Of a stretch of 28,487 nucleotides of DNA, positions 8,258 through 15,695 are shown in pieces. The notes beneath the pieces are model-generated. The model ran no database searches. It worked only from the letters and a program-made list of their open reading frames with translations, and was not told where the DNA came from. This DNA comes from an uncultured Collinsella sp. GTDB taxonomy: Bacteria; Actinomycetota; Coriobacteriia; Coriobacteriales; Coriobacteriaceae. The position numbers and the translations under genes were made by a program. The stretch spans positions 1-28,487 of the forward strand of contig CABQLM010000020.1 of NCBI GenBank assembly GCA_902465105.1, read 5' to 3'. The number at the start of each line of letters is the position of its first letter. The stretch's first letter is position 1.

Positions 8258-9238
8258 CTACATATGAGGAGCGACTTTTGGCACACCGAAACGCCTCAGA
8301 AGGTGTTCGAGATAACCGTCCTCGTACACGCGACTAAATTGCACCCTCATGACCGGAATGCCCAGAGCCGTAATGTGCGACTCTCGTTGACGCTCTGCAA
8401 CCAAGCGCCTTTGCATCTCTTTTCCCAGGCCGTCCGCACCAACGTATTTGCCAAAACCATCGACCTCAATAATTAAGCGAAGCCCATTCGGCAACTCGTA
8501 GTACATATCGGCACGAATCGCACCGGCATCGATCGGGTCAACAAACTCGGCTTGCAACATGGTCGGAGGAAGGTAACCCAGCGCGATAATCAATCCGCGC
8601 ACGATGGATTCGCCGCCGCTTTCCGAAGCGCCGTCGGCATAGCGCGCTACCATCTCAGCGCACAAGGCCCCAGAGCGACATCGCGCCAGCGCTTCAACAT
8701 AGTCGCGATACTTTTGGATATCGAGCTTGCAGAACCGCAGGGCGCTATCAGCTATAGCCAGACCGTCTTCAAAAGAAGCAACAAGTGAGCAGTCGAGCAC
8801 CGTCCGTTCTAGCGTCGTTCGTTTCACGGTACCGTTTAGCTCGACCTCATTTAGAGGGCACTCATGCCGATGGATTCCCGTACCGCACCTTCCATGCGAG
8901 CGCCCGCTAGCTACAAGATGAATTGTGTCCAGATATTTCTTCGAAACCCAAAGTCCATGGTCAAGCGCAGCAGAAAAGGAGCAGACAGCCTCGTCAGGGT
9001 GCTCGTCGAGAAACGTATTTTGAACATAGCGCCAACGAACGCGCGGACTCGTCTTGAGCGCATCCCACGTGGAGGCGCGCACGAACATCCCGCTAAACGG
9101 GCGCACGGCCACCCCTGCCGCTACGGCGCGACGAAGTGCTTCGCGATCCGCCCTGGTTTTGGGCACTAGACAACGCTGCAAGCGCTCCGCCCCATCAAAC
9201 TGTTTTTCAATCCTTTGCCGTGCGCTGGTATTCCTCAC
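8258..9238 (-). CDS. AbiEi-like / DUF559-type protein with Vsr-like endonuclease domain
   Basis: A 326-residue protein of the actinobacterial group annotated as AbiEi-family antitoxin domain or endonuclease domain proteins. The first part (about 20-180) has the family pattern: a short N-terminal domain with SGMFVRAS, then AVCSFSAALDHGL, and TTLERTVLDCSLVASFEDGLAIADSALR. The C-terminal part (about 205-326) resembles a DUF559/Vsr PD-(D/E)XK fold: RADMYYELPNG (Asp244), IIEVDGFGKY (Glu258, Asp260, Lys264), RLVAERQRESHITALGIPVMRV. The frame is open upstream to 9445, but GTG at 9238 has GGGAGG 8 nt ahead and I use it. No AbiEii-type nucleotidyltransferase toxin is adjacent, so a toxin-antitoxin role is not shown. 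It is bracketed by two homologous palindrome arrays. Family likeness is fairly secure; function is unknown. Confidence 0.75.
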   Translation of the reverse strand: MRNTSARQRIEKQFDGAERLQRCLVPKTRADREALRRAVAAGVAVRPFSGMFVRASTWDALKTSPRVRWRYVQNTFLDEHPDEAVCSFSAALDHGLWVSKKYLDTIHLVASGRSHGRCGTGIHRHECPLNEVELNGTVKRTTLERTVLDCSLVASFEDGLAIADSALRFCKLDIQKYRDYVEALARCRSGALCAEMVARYADGASESGGESIVRGLIIALGYLPPTMLQAEFVDPIDAGAIRADMYYELPNGLRLIIEVDGFGKYVGADGLGKEMQRRLVAERQRESHITALGIPVMRVQFSRVYEDGYLEHLLRRFGVPKVAPHM

Positions 9239-9470
9239 GAAAGCCACCTCCCAATAGAGGCAGCATAACCAAAAGGCACCTTGCCAATCTCTTGCCATTG
9301 ACTGACCAAAAGCTTGACGCACTGCTTGACGCCGCAGGTCAAAGACGTCGTCCTGACGCGCACCGCAACTACGTCGCTCGGTGAACGGTTGGCCTCGAGG
9401 TGCAGGCGGCAGTTTCCGTGCCCTCTCTAGGCCCTCTGGTATCAATGACGCCTCGTAGCCTCAGTTCAAA

Positions 9471-9615
9471 CGTGTTTCCCCTAGGGGAAACACGGTTAGG
9501 AGCTCTTCAGCGTGTTTTCCCTAGGGGAATCACAGTCGGCGGCGGCAATAGCGTGTTTTCCCTAGGGAAATCACGATTGGGCAGAGCGATAAGGTGACTT
9601 CCCTAGGAAACACGC
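9471..9615. repeat. Array of four palindromes, 40-41 bp apart (right copy)
   Basis: Units begin at 9471, 9511, 9552 and 9593 (spacing 40, 41, 41 bp) and have the same CGTG...TTCCC-TA-GGG...CACG layout as the array at 8001-8190. The stretch from 9511 aligns gap-free to the stretch from 8041 with roughly 10 differences in 95 positions, including the spacer ATTGGGCAGAGCG. The two arrays form direct repeats around the AbiEi-like gene. The array also lies just downstream of the CmpB-type gene (stop near 9646). Confidence 0.85.
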
Positions 9616-9645
9616 ACTTGCAAGGCGCCTCTACGACTCCAGCTC

Positions 9646-10665
9646 TTAGCGTCGAAACAGCTCGCGGGCTCGGTCACGGAGATCGGTGGCTCGGATGACG
9701 CCTTCGTAGCGGTTGATGCGCAAGCGCGGGAAGGCATTGAAAAAGCGCAGGTCGCGACGGCTGAGTGACACGCTCGGCACCGGACGGCTCGCACGCTTGC
9801 CCGCGCGGCGACGGGTGAGCGACGGACGCGGCATGCTCGGCGCGGCATCGGCAACGCGGCGAGCTGCAAGCGCCAGACCACGGGCGCCGTCCGAGATAAA
9901 CGTCGGCATCGAAGCCTTCTCACGTAAGGCATCGAGTGCCGCGTCGCCCAGCTCTGCCAGCCACGCGTTAACGGCACGGCTGCGGATATGTGTCTGAGCC
10001 ACCGAGTCGATCGTCGAATCGGGAATGCGCTCGAGCATCGAATCCGAGGCGTCGGCCAGCGATTCGTTAATGCGGTCGGCAAGATCGGCGCGCACGCGCT
10101 CCAGCTGATCGGACAGACGGCGCCAACTGGCCAGCGAGCAAATCGCATCGACGATCATTGCAACCGCGACGACAAAAGCCGCCAGCCGCACCATCAACAC
10201 CGGCAAATGGCCGAGCAGCGCCAGCAACGCCGGTTCCACTACGCGACAGATGCAGAGCGCACCCAAGCCAAAGGCGCATGCCCAGTACAGGCAAATGCGC
10301 CCATGCAGGTTAAGCGGCAGATGCGAATAGTCCCAAAATCGAGCGCCCGTCGTTTTCTCCAACAGTACGCCAACGCTGTACTCAATCGCGCTGCACACGA
10401 GCGCCGCAGCGACAAACTGGCTCGAAGCATCCGGAATCCCGCGCAGCAGCAGCCAACAGGCAATGCCGCCCGCGCCATAGATAGGGCAGCACGGTCCCAG
10501 CAAAAAGCCGCTGTTGGCAAAGCGTCCGTGGTTGAGCAGGGCGCAGACCGTCGACTCCCATGCCCAGCCGCAAAACCCGTAGAAGGCAAACGAGAGCACC
10601 AGTGCCGAGAGCGGGCAGATGGCAAGCGTCGCGCCGCCAAAAGCCATATCAATCGCGGCCCCCAC
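9646..10665 (-). CDS. CmpB-type putative ABC transporter permease (DUF1113/PF06541-like)
   Basis: A 339-residue membrane protein. The N-terminal 190 residues carry about five hydrophobic segments and the family signatures YGFCGWAWES, NSGFLLGPCCPIYGAGG, EYSVGVLLEKTTGARFWDYS and LNLHGRICLYWACAFG, which match the 'putative ABC-transporter type IV' (CmpB) family. The last 130 residues are a charged, probably cytoplasmic tail rich in Arg, with coiled-coil-like helices (RRLSDQLERVRADLADRI). The start is GTG at 10665, preceded by GGAGAGGG. It follows the HD-domain gene by 3 bp, so both are one operon. No ATPase is linked, and the biochemical role of this family is not established. Confidence 0.82.
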   Translation of the reverse strand: MGAAIDMAFGGATLAICPLSALVLSFAFYGFCGWAWESTVCALLNHGRFANSGFLLGPCCPIYGAGGIACWLLLRGIPDASSQFVAAALVCSAIEYSVGVLLEKTTGARFWDYSHLPLNLHGRICLYWACAFGLGALCICRVVEPALLALLGHLPVLMVRLAAFVVAVAMIVDAICSLASWRRLSDQLERVRADLADRINESLADASDSMLERIPDSTIDSVAQTHIRSRAVNAWLAELGDAALDALREKASMPTFISDGARGLALAARRVADAAPSMPRPSLTRRRAGKRASRPVPSVSLSRRDLRFFNAFPRLRINRYEGVIRATDLRDRARELFRR

Positions 10666-10668
10666 CGT

Positions 10669-11241
10669 CTACCCTCTCCTCTTTTCGTTCAAATCTTCGC
10701 TTGCACTTTTGCTCGCACCTTCACTTGAATCTATGCCCAAGCCATCGTCCGTCTCGTCCTTGCGCGGCAGGCGGCCAGTGACCGTCTCGCGCAGCGCGCA
10801 CCATTTATCCGCCAGACATACAATCCATGCCTCGCGACACGTCGGCGGCACCGGTACCAGCGGAAACATATGCCGCACGATAATATTCCGCTCACGCGGC
10901 GTCAGCTCAAAATCTTCCTCGGCACGCGCTAGGGCAAAAAACGGATGCCGAAAGCCGTGCAGCCGATGACTCGGGTCGGGGTCGTGCCAATCGTAGAGAA
11001 AATAATCATGCAGCAAGGCGCCACGCAGCAGCGATGTGCGGTCGACCGAAACACCAACACGTCCAAGGCACTCGGCAAAGGATAGACTTGCCCGCGCCAC
11101 CGAGATCACATGCGCATACACCGTCACGTCGCCATGCTGGATAAACGCACGCGTCAGGTCCAAACGACCCGCCCAGGCCAGCTGACGGGCGGCCTCGTCG
11201 ACCTCGCGTGCGATGTTCTCGGCACAAACGGTATCGGACAT
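10669..11241 (-). CDS. HD-domain phosphohydrolase
   Basis: A soluble protein of 190 residues with a compact HD domain: VYAHVISVA gives the first His, LLRGALLHDYFLYDW gives the His-Asp doublet, and VCLADKWCALRE the final Asp, together the expected metal ligands. HD proteins are phosphohydrolases, often on nucleotides. Between these motifs HGFRHPFFALARAEEDFELTPRERNIIVRHMFP resembles the group of small HD proteins common in anaerobic Firmicutes and Actinobacteria. The C-terminal 30 residues are polar and probably disordered. ATG at 11241 with GGAGGGAGG ahead is preferred over the ATG at 11277. It is the first gene of an operon with the CmpB-type gene and is divergent from dxs. Substrate unknown. 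Confidence 0.83.
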   Translation of the reverse strand: MSDTVCAENIAREVDEAARQLAWAGRLDLTRAFIQHGDVTVYAHVISVARASLSFAECLGRVGVSVDRTSLLRGALLHDYFLYDWHDPDPSHRLHGFRHPFFALARAEEDFELTPRERNIIVRHMFPLVPVPPTCREAWIVCLADKWCALRETVTGRLPRKDETDDGLGIDSSEGASKSASEDLNEKRRG

Positions 11242-11469
11242 ATGGCCTCCCTCCAGCGGCTCTTGGCGGTAACTCACGGCCTGCGTGTAATGAATAAAAT
11301 CATCATCGAATCTATCAGTATGGCATCGGACAAAACGTTTTGCCTCACCAGTTGGCGAATTACCGCGCCGCCGTCACATATCAAACGCCAAAATGTGCGA
11401 GACTGTCTTGTGCAATTGTGCCGGCCGAGGGAGCGCCGGCGCTCGATTCGCATGGAGTAACCCGCAACG

Positions 11470-13251
11470 ATGCTGCTTACGCAAACGACAACGCCCGAGG
11501 ACGTCAAGGCTCTTAATCGCGCCGAGCTCCCGCAGCTCTGCGACGAGATTCGCCACGCCATCCTCGAAAGCTCCGCCGCTGTCGGTGGACACGTTGCCCC
11601 CAACTTGGGCGTCGTTGAGCTCACGGTCGCGCTCCATCGCGTGTTTAACTCCCCCACCGACAAAATTGTCTTTGACGTGTCGCACCAGACCTACGCCCAC
11701 AAGGCGCTGACCGGGCGCGCGTACACTTATATCGATCCGGAGCGTTATGGCGAGGCCTCTGGCTTTGCCAATCCCGACGAGTCCGAGCATGACCTGTTCG
11801 CCATGGGGCACACCTCCACGTCGGTGAGTCTGGGCTGCGGCCTGGCGCATGCACGCGACCTGGCAGGCGACACGTACAACGTCATCACTGTCATCGGTGA
11901 CGGTTCGCTTTCGGGCGGCTTGGCGTTCGAGGGGCTCGACAACGCCGCCGAGCTCGACAGCAACTTGATCATCATCGTCAACGATAACGACCAGTCCATT
12001 GCCGAAAACCACGGTGGTCTCTATCGCAGCTTGGCCGAGCTGCGCGCCAGCAACGGCACCGCCGAGCGTAACGTTTTTCGCGCACTGGGGCTCGACTACC
12101 GCTACCTGGACACGGGCAACGACGTATTGACGCTGGTCGACACACTGCAGGAGCTGCGCGATATCGACCATCCCATCGTGTTACACGTCTCGACCGCCAA
12201 GGGCAAGGGTTTTGAGCCGGCCCAAAACGACCCCGAGCGCTGGCATCACGTGGGGCCCTTCGACATGGCAACCGGTCGCAAGCTCTGTCCGGGCCATCCG
12301 AGCGAGCCCGCACCGCGCACCTATGCCGACATTACGGGCGAGGCGCTCAGCGCTGCCATCGCGCGCGACCCGCAGGTCGTGGGCATCACAGCTGCCACGC
12401 CCTACATCATGGGCTTTACGCCCGAGCTTCGCGCTGTCGCCGGCAAGCAGTTTGTCGACGTGGGCATTGCCGAGGAGCACGCCGTCACCTTTGCCACCGC
12501 GCTCGCCCGTTCGGGCGCCAAGCCGGTCTTTGGCGTGTACGGCACGTTTTTGCAGCGCGCCTACGACGAGCTCTGGCACGACCTGTGCCTCAACGACGCC
12601 CCGGCGACCATCCTGGTGTTTGGCGCGTCAATCTTTGGCACCACATCCGAGACGCACCTCTCGTTCTTTGATATTTCCATGCTGGGCGCTCTCCCCAACA
12701 TGCGCTACCTGGCACCGGCCTGCATGGAGGAGTACCTTTCCATGCTGGGCTGGTCACTTGACCACCGCGAGCATCCCGTGGCGATTCGCGTGCCGGGTAT
12801 CGGCCTGGTAAACCGCCCCGACTTAGCTCCTGTCGAGGATGTTGATTACGGCGTTGCGCGTTACAACGTGGTGCGCCAGGGTCGCGACGTTGCCGTGCTC
12901 GCGCTTGGCGATTTCTTTGAGCTGGGCGAGCACGTGGCAAACCGTCTGACTGCCGAGTACGGCATCGAGGCCACGCTCGTCAATCCGCGCTTTGCAACCG
13001 AGCTCGACCGCGAGTTCCTCGACAGCCTTGCCGCCGAGCACCGCGTCGTCGTCACCCTTGAGGACGGTATCTTGGACGGCGGCTGGGGCGAGCGCGTAGC
13101 CTGTTACCTGGCATGCACGCCGTTGCGCACGCGCACCTTCGGCATCGCCAAGGGCTTCCCCGATCGCTACGATCCAAACGAACTGCTGGCTCAGAACGGC
13201 ATGACGGTCGAGAACATGGCCGCCGAAGCCGTAAGGCTACTCAACGAGTAA
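11470..13251 (+). CDS. dxs: 1-deoxy-D-xylulose-5-phosphate synthase-family protein, divergent
   Basis: A 593-residue thiamine-diphosphate enzyme of the DXS family; DXS condenses pyruvate and glyceraldehyde 3-phosphate in the MEP isoprenoid pathway. Seen: GGHVAPNLG with the conserved His, the ThDP/Mg motif VIGDGSLSGG...NDND, WHHVGPFD, and VGIAEEHAVTFA with the general-acid Glu (about 335), followed by GTFLQRAYDELWHD. It departs from classical DXS: the DRAG loop is FGASIFG (about 383), the DGxTHQG segment is TSETHLS, and RYPRG is RVPGI (about 440), so two substrate-phosphate-binding arginines are missing. The loop after the NDN motif is also shortened. It may be a distinct DXS-like subgroup with changed substrate. 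The ribosome-binding site is weak. It is monocistronic, ended by a strong terminator, and no other isoprenoid gene is near. Confidence 0.82.
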   Translation: MLLTQTTTPEDVKALNRAELPQLCDEIRHAILESSAAVGGHVAPNLGVVELTVALHRVFNSPTDKIVFDVSHQTYAHKALTGRAYTYIDPERYGEASGFANPDESEHDLFAMGHTSTSVSLGCGLAHARDLAGDTYNVITVIGDGSLSGGLAFEGLDNAAELDSNLIIIVNDNDQSIAENHGGLYRSLAELRASNGTAERNVFRALGLDYRYLDTGNDVLTLVDTLQELRDIDHPIVLHVSTAKGKGFEPAQNDPERWHHVGPFDMATGRKLCPGHPSEPAPRTYADITGEALSAAIARDPQVVGITAATPYIMGFTPELRAVAGKQFVDVGIAEEHAVTFATALARSGAKPVFGVYGTFLQRAYDELWHDLCLNDAPATILVFGASIFGTTSETHLSFFDISMLGALPNMRYLAPACMEEYLSMLGWSLDHREHPVAIRVPGIGLVNRPDLAPVEDVDYGVARYNVVRQGRDVAVLALGDFFELGEHVANRLTAEYGIEATLVNPRFATELDREFLDSLAAEHRVVVTLEDGILDGGWGERVACYLACTPLRTRTFGIAKGFPDRYDPNELLAQNGMTVENMAAEAVRLLNE

Positions 13252-13295
13252 AAAACCTCCGCAAGGGAAGCACCCCTGCGGAGGTTTTTATTTTC
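13251..13295 (+). terminator. Rho-independent terminator of dxs
   Basis: Arms 13251-13263 and 13277-13289 are perfect complements (AAAAACCTCCGCA and TGCGGAGGTTTTT). An inner GGG/CCC pair extends the stem, and TTTTTATTTT follows. It starts at the last base of the dxs stop codon. Confidence 0.93.
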
Positions 13296-13305
13296 GCGGC
13301 GCGAA

Positions 13306-13525
13306 TATCTCGATCCGTAACATCTATGGCCCGAATTCCCGTCTAACTGTTACAGATCGAGACAAGACGTCTTAGTCCCTGACCTTTGTCTCAATCTGTA
13401 ACAGATAGAGACCTTTTGTCCGTCCAGATGTTACAGATTGAGACATTCGAATCCCCCTGAAGAGAAAATCTCAATCTGTAACAGTTGCTCGGCAAAAATG
13501 GCTGCAGATGTTACAGATTGAGACA
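13306..13525. repeat. Three-unit array of paired inverted repeats, 80-bp period
   Basis: Six copies of a 15-17 bp motif (forward TGTTACAGATTGAGACA) alternate in orientation: reverse at 13308-13322, 13387-13403 and 13469-13483; forward at 13348-13364, 13429-13445 and 13509-13525. Within each reverse/forward pair the spacer is exactly 25 nt, with a different sequence each time. Units repeat every 80-81 bp, with 21-22 nt between units. The middle pair is a perfect 17-bp inverted repeat. The first unit carries paired C/T changes (ATCGAGA instead of ATTGAGA on both arms). It lies in the gene-free stretch between dxs and the amino-acid importer. Confidence 0.9.
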
Positions 13526-13556
13526 AAACAGTAAGGCATGCCGCTGCATCGGCCAG

Positions 13557-13593
13557 AACCACCACGAAGGTGCCTGTCCCCTTTGTGGTGGTT
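13557..13593. repeat. Hairpin with GCCTGTCCC-type loop
   Basis: Arms AACCACCACGAAGG (13557-13570) and 13580-13593 pair over 14 bp with one G-T wobble; the loop is TGCCTGTCC. TTTT follows on the plus strand. The opposite strand reads AAAGGGGACAGG at its centre, linking it to the hairpins at 5008, 13746 and 27381. It could act as a weak terminator but no gene ends nearby. Confidence 0.6.
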
Positions 13594-13745
13594 TTAAGTC
13601 ATGGTCGGTGCGAAAAACGAATAACCGTTCATACGCGATCTCCTTACTTATATATGTGTCTCGCTGCCGCCATTATAGCGACCGCTGCGAGCGATCATGC
13701 CGTCTGCAAAGCGCTATCTCAGCTGCAATAATCGGCGTTTGCCCA

Positions 13746-13786
13746 GATAAAACCTGCCAAAATAAACCTATCCCTTTTTGGAAGGT
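13746..13786. repeat. 41-nt dispersed repeat, copy 1
   Basis: This 41-nt stretch matches 27381-27421 at all but two positions, in the same orientation. It can fold with arms ACCTGCCAAAA and TTTTGGAAGGT around the loop TAAACCTATCCCT. It lies about 45 bp upstream of the promoter of the binding-protein gene at 13902. Confidence 0.75.
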
Positions 13787-13828
13787 AGAATAACCCATAA
13801 GGTAAGTATGTTTCTGAGTTATTTCGTG

Positions 13829-13858
13829 TTGACCCATTTGAGCGCGATAGGGTATAAC
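13829..13858 (+). promoter_or_regulatory. Promoter of the amino-acid importer operon
   Basis: TTGACC (13829-13834) and TATAAC (13853-13858) are separated by 18 bp, close to a sigma-70 consensus, and lie 43 bp upstream of the binding-protein ATG. The leader ends with GAGAAAGGTG as ribosome-binding site. Confidence 0.7.
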
Positions 13859-13901
13859 TCTACTCAACCGCTAGGGATTTTATTGAGAAAGGTGTTCTAC
13901 C

Positions 13902-14897
13902 ATGAGCAAGAACCTCTCCCAGCAGGTCGTTCTCGACCGCCGCGGCTTCGTCGCCGCCACCTTCGCAACCGTCGCCGGCCTTGGTCTTGCCGGCTGCTCC
14001 GACACCAGCGCCGAGGCCGACAAGGGTTCCGCCGCCGGTTCCTCCAAGAGCCCCGAGGATACCGAGGCTTCCACCACGCTCGATGCCAAGGCATTCGACA
14101 AGCTCGTCAACGACGGCCCCAAGGCCGATGACGACGCCATCGCCGCCAGCACCTGGGCGACGGCCGTCAAGGACGCCGGCGTCTTTAAGATCGGTGGCGT
14201 TCAGACCTCCACGCTCTTCTCCCTCCTCAACGAGAAAGACGGTCAGACCCGCGGCTTCGATGCCGGTATCGCACAGCTCCTGTCCAACTACATTCTGGGC
14301 GAGAACAAGGTCGAGATCACCCAGGTGACCTCGGACACGCGCGAGTCCGTCCTGCAGAACGGCCAGGTCGACGCCGTCTTTGCCACCTACACCATCACCG
14401 ACGAGCGCAAGAAGCTCGTCTCCTTTGCCGGTCCCTACTACTACACCCAGCAGGCTATCCTGGTGCTCGCCGATAACGACGACATCAAGAGCGTCGACGA
14501 CCTGGCCGACAAGAACGTCGCCGTCCAGTCTGGCTCCAACGGCCCCGCCATCCTGGAGGAGTTCGCTCCCAAGGCCAGCCAGCAGGAGTTCAAGACCGAC
14601 GAGGAGGCCCGCCAGGCACTCCAGCAGGGCCGCGTTGACGCCTATGTCATCGATAACAACATGCAGCAGAGCGCCCTGGTCCGCGAGCCCGGTAAGTACA
14701 AGATCGCCGGCAAGCCCTTCGGCAGCAAGGAGCCCTATGGCATCGGTCTGCCGCTCGATTCCGACGGCGTCGCCTTTGTCAACGACTTCCTTAAGAAGAT
14801 CGAGGACGACGGCACCTGGACTGAGCTGTGGCAGATCTGCATCGGTGACCGTACGGGCGACACCAATGTTCCCGAGCTGCCCGAGATCGGCGCCTAG
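13902..14897 (+). CDS. Amino-acid ABC transporter substrate-binding lipoprotein
   Basis: A 331-residue solute-binding protein of family 3 (polar amino acids, GluB/GlnH-like) that captures the substrate outside the membrane and hands it to the permeases encoded next. Its signal region has twin arginines, LDRRGFVAATFATVAG (residues 11-26), ending in the lipobox LAGC with Cys32, so it looks like a Tat-exported lipoprotein. A Ser/Gly/Glu-rich linker (33-60) follows. The binding domain shows FKIGGVQTSTLFSL, GFDAGIAQLL, NGQVDAVFATYTITDERKK, FAGPYYYTQQAILV, VQSGSNGPA and DAYVIDNN, all usual for the family. The ligand is probably glutamate, glutamine or aspartate, judged by family and by the downstream hydrolase, not proven. 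First gene of the importer operon. Confidence 0.9.
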   Translation: MSKNLSQQVVLDRRGFVAATFATVAGLGLAGCSDTSAEADKGSAAGSSKSPEDTEASTTLDAKAFDKLVNDGPKADDDAIAASTWATAVKDAGVFKIGGVQTSTLFSLLNEKDGQTRGFDAGIAQLLSNYILGENKVEITQVTSDTRESVLQNGQVDAVFATYTITDERKKLVSFAGPYYYTQQAILVLADNDDIKSVDDLADKNVAVQSGSNGPAILEEFAPKASQQEFKTDEEARQALQQGRVDAYVIDNNMQQSALVREPGKYKIAGKPFGSKEPYGIGLPLDSDGVAFVNDFLKKIEDDGTWTELWQICIGDRTGDTNVPELPEIGA

Positions 14898-14985
14898 GCA
14901 GCGAGCCTGGTAACGGCCGCAACGAAACCATACGGAAACGCATGATGCGCTTTATTGCGGTAAACTGTTTCCTCACTGAGTTGTC

Positions 14986-15014
14986 GGGGCTTCCGTACAC
15001 ACGGGAGCCCCTTT
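14986..15014 (+). terminator. Hairpin between binding-protein and permease genes
   Basis: GGGGCT and CCGT (14986-14996) pair with ACGG and AGCCCC (15001-15011) around an ACAC loop and one bulged mismatch, then CTTTCC. The run of T is short. Such leaky terminators or mRNA-stabilising hairpins commonly keep binding-protein mRNA in excess over permease mRNA; here that is an inference from position. Confidence 0.6.
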
Positions 15015-15035
15015 CCTTACCGGCGGGAGGTCCGC

Positions 15036-15695
15036 ATGAGTCTCTCCGAGCTCTGGTCGCTCTATGGCCAGAACTATATCGACGCGCTGCTAGCAACCTG
15101 GGGCATGACGCTTGAGTCGTTTGCCATCGCCATGGTGCTGGCCGTCGCCGTCACCGTGATGCGCGTGTCGCCGCTCAAGCCGCTGCGCGTCTTTGGCGAC
15201 CTGTATGTCCAGGTCTTCCGTAACATCCCCGGCATCGCGCTGCTTATCATCGTCGTCTACGCGCTGCCGCCGCTCAAGGTCGTCCTGCCCTACCGCACCT
15301 GCGTTATCGTCGCCACGGTCCTTTTGGGCTCGGCCTTTGGTTCCGAGAACTTTATGAGCGGCATCAACACCGTCGGCGTCGGCCAGGTGGAAGCCGCCCG
15401 CTCGCTGGGCATGAGCTTCAGCCGTATCCTCGCCAAGATCGTGATTCCGCAGGCACTGCGCTCAAGCGTGCTGCCCATGACCAACCTCTTTATCGCCGTC
15501 ATGCTCACCACCGCGCTCGGCAGTCAGGTGCCGCTTAAACCGCAGGAGCTCACCGGCGTGGTGAGCTACATTAACACGCGCTCGCTCGGCGGTGTCGCCG
15601 CGTTCTTTATCTCGGCGCTCGGCTACCTGGGCACGGCCTTTGTGGTGAGCCACATTGGCAACTACATCGATAAGAAGGTGAGGATCCTCCGATGA
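15036..15695 (+). CDS. Amino-acid ABC transporter permease 1 (HisM/GluC-like)
   Basis: A 219-residue inner-membrane permease of the polar amino-acid (HisMQ) class with about five membrane spans. FRNIPGIALLIIVVYALPP is the usual family segment after the first loop, and the cytoplasmic EAA motif that contacts the ATPase reads VGVGQVEAARSLGMSFSRI followed by IVIPQALRSSVLP. GGGAGG lies 5 nt before the ATG. Its stop overlaps the start of the second permease (ATGA), so the two are translationally coupled and probably form the heterodimeric channel. Confidence 0.93.
   Translation: MSLSELWSLYGQNYIDALLATWGMTLESFAIAMVLAVAVTVMRVSPLKPLRVFGDLYVQVFRNIPGIALLIIVVYALPPLKVVLPYRTCVIVATVLLGSAFGSENFMSGINTVGVGQVEAARSLGMSFSRILAKIVIPQALRSSVLPMTNLFIAVMLTTALGSQVPLKPQELTGVVSYINTRSLGGVAAFFISALGYLGTAFVVSHIGNYIDKKVRILR

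Noticed and set aside
11331..11342. Perfect 12-bp palindrome CAAAACGTTTTG between the HD gene and dxs
   Set aside because: Short, a single copy, and not placed at a clear promoter; it can occur by chance.
13306..13525. CRISPR array
   Set aside because: Repeats are 15-17 bp, alternate in orientation and come as inverted pairs; no cas genes are nearby.
13485..13793. 102-residue cysteine-rich ORF in the gene-free stretch after dxs
   Set aside because: It is made of repeat unit 3, the 13557 hairpin and the 41-nt repeat, with no ribosome-binding site; the cysteines come from repeat sequence.
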